Positions 4,462 to 5,370 of a stretch of DNA of 5,370 nt are shown here, in pieces (the stretch's first letter is position 1; each line of letters begins with the position of its first letter). The DNA lies in NCBI GenBank assembly GCA_009776695.1, contig WRNI01000077.1, positions 1 through 5,370 of the forward strand, written 5' to 3'. The position numbers and the translations under genes are program-made. Origin of the DNA: Methanomassiliicoccaceae archaeon. GTDB lineage: Archaea; Thermoplasmatota; Thermoplasmata; Methanomassiliicoccales; Methanomethylophilaceae. The notes beneath the pieces are model-generated. The model saw only the letters and a program-made list of their open reading frames with translations. It was not told the DNA's origin and made no database searches.

Positions 4462-5370
4462 ATGTCAACGAAAAATGATATTCGTGTGACCTTGTCGGAA
4501 GACGAGGTGCCAAAGAGATGGTATAACATCGCGGCAGACCTTAAAGGACTGCAGCCGCCGCTGCATCCCGGTACGAAAGAACCGGTCACCGCGAAAGACA
4601 TGGAAGCGATCTTCTGCAAGTCGTTCGTGAAGCAGGAGATGTCTACGGAACGATACATAGACATTCCGGAAGAGGTACGCGAGAAATACATACTATTGAA
4701 CAGACCGAGCCCCCTGCAAAGGGCGGCGGGTCTGGAAAAGTATCTCAAGACGCCGGCGAAGATATACTTCAAGCGTGAGGACCTCAGTCCCGTGGGAAGC
4801 CACAAAGGCAACTCTGCGTTAGCGCAGGCATACCTGAACGCAAAGGACGGCATCCATACCATAACGACGGAAACAGGAGCGGGGCAATGGGGATCGGCGC
4901 TGGCGCTCGCGTCAAGCATGTTCGATATCGACTGCACGGTGTACATGGTGCGCGTAAGCTACGATCAGAAGCCGTTCAGACGAACGGTAATGGAAACGTA
5001 CGGTTCGAAGGTGTACGCATCACCAAGCTCTACGACCGATTTCGGAAGGAAGATGCTGAAAGAGCATCCCGATACATCCGGTTCTCTGGGAATGGCTATA
5101 ACGGAGGCGATCGAAGTTGCCGTGAAAGATCCCAAGGTGAAATACTCGCTGGGAAGCGTCTTGAATGCGGTCATGCTGCACCAGACCGTTATCGGTCTTG
5201 AAACGATGGAACAGATGAAGAAGGCCGATATCGAACCCGACTATATGGTAGGATGCGTGGGTGGAGGTTCCAATTTCTCGGGGTTCGTGTTCCCCATGAT
5301 GAGGGAAAAGATAGCAAAAAAGACGGAGTGCGAGTTCGTCGCAGCAGAACCGAAAGCAGCGGCAAGCTTA
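4462..5370 (+). CDS. trpB2: TrpB2-type tryptophan synthase beta subunit, N-terminal 303 residues (runs off right edge)
   Basis: This PLP enzyme condenses indole with L-serine to give L-tryptophan in the cytosol, either as the last step of the pathway or to salvage indole. The frame is open to the window edge; the family runs to roughly 430-450 residues, so about a third is missing. Visible hallmarks are YFKREDLSPVGSHKGN (102-117) with K115 as the PLP Schiff-base lysine, TETGAGQWG (136-144) with catalytic E137, and the phosphate loop VGGGSN (266-271). The Trp in GQWG (His in classical TrpB1) and the long N-terminus with the YNI and PLHPGT segments (21-23, 34-38) identify the TrpB2 subgroup. 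The ATG at 4462 is the first in frame; no SD precedes it. An ATG at 4451 is out of frame. No trpA is in the window, and what follows is unseen, so whether it pairs with TrpA is unknown. The TGTACA boxes and inverted repeat upstream suggest repression responsive to tryptophan. Confidence 0.95.
   Translation, partial: MSTKNDIRVTLSEDEVPKRWYNIAADLKGLQPPLHPGTKEPVTAKDMEAIFCKSFVKQEMSTERYIDIPEEVREKYILLNRPSPLQRAAGLEKYLKTPAKIYFKREDLSPVGSHKGNSALAQAYLNAKDGIHTITTETGAGQWGSALALASSMFDIDCTVYMVRVSYDQKPFRRTVMETYGSKVYASPSSTTDFGRKMLKEHPDTSGSLGMAITEAIEVAVKDPKVKYSLGSVLNAVMLHQTVIGLETMEQMKKADIEPDYMVGCVGGGSNFSGFVFPMMREKIAKKTECEFVAAEPKAAASL

Noticed and set aside
4176..4946. Minus-strand open frame of 256 codons across the intergenic region and the start of trpB2
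   Set aside because: It lies antisense to clear trpB2 sequence, crosses two promoters and the GC-rich hairpin region, and its translation has no recognisable domain.

Overview
The window looks archaeal, most likely from the Thermoplasmatota; a Methanomassiliicoccales-type methanogen would fit. The support is a Cdc48/VAT-type double AAA ATPase, a COG1395-type HTH regulator (an archaeal family), a TrpB2-type tryptophan synthase beta subunit, TATA-box promoters, and Shine-Dalgarno (SD) motifs of the GGAG/GGTG type. The lineage below domain level is inference. No tRNA, rRNA, CRISPR array or insertion sequence was seen.

Layout. Positions 1-1937 hold a tightly packed minus-strand cluster. In transcription order it encodes the HTH regulator (1937-846), a poorly conserved protein that may be a degenerate TraB/PrgY relative (859-239), and the N-terminus of a zinc-ribbon, membrane-anchored protein that runs off the left edge (246-1). 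Both junctions overlap (14 nt and 8 nt) and each downstream start has its own SD motif, so this is probably one operon with coupled translation. A TATA box lies upstream of the regulator gene, just behind a hairpin plus T-run that ends the preceding transcript. Positions 4174-2015 encode the complete 719-residue Cdc48/VAT unfoldase, also on the minus strand, with its own TATA box, a leader of about 35 nt and a strong SD. Positions 4462-5370 (plus strand, divergent) encode the first 303 residues of TrpB2, which runs off the right edge.

The 287-nt divergent intergenic region (4175-4461) is the richest part. Next to trpB2 it carries several copies of a TGTACA-like box, three of them at exact 10-bp spacing. 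TGTACA is the TRP box recognised by TrpY in Methanothermobacter, where trpB2 is a known target. A TATA-like element and a perfect 8-8-8 inverted repeat follow, directly abutting the start codon, and the mRNA is probably leaderless. Between the two promoters lies a GC-rich island of about 109 nt with three consecutive hairpins enclosed by an 8-bp closing helix. It may be an undescribed structured RNA or a complex regulatory DNA element.

Functionally the window joins protein quality control (Cdc48, whose C-terminus fits the proteasome-docking HbYX motif), a regulator with two uncharacterised partners, and tryptophan synthesis or indole salvage. Nothing in the sequence ties these three units into one pathway.
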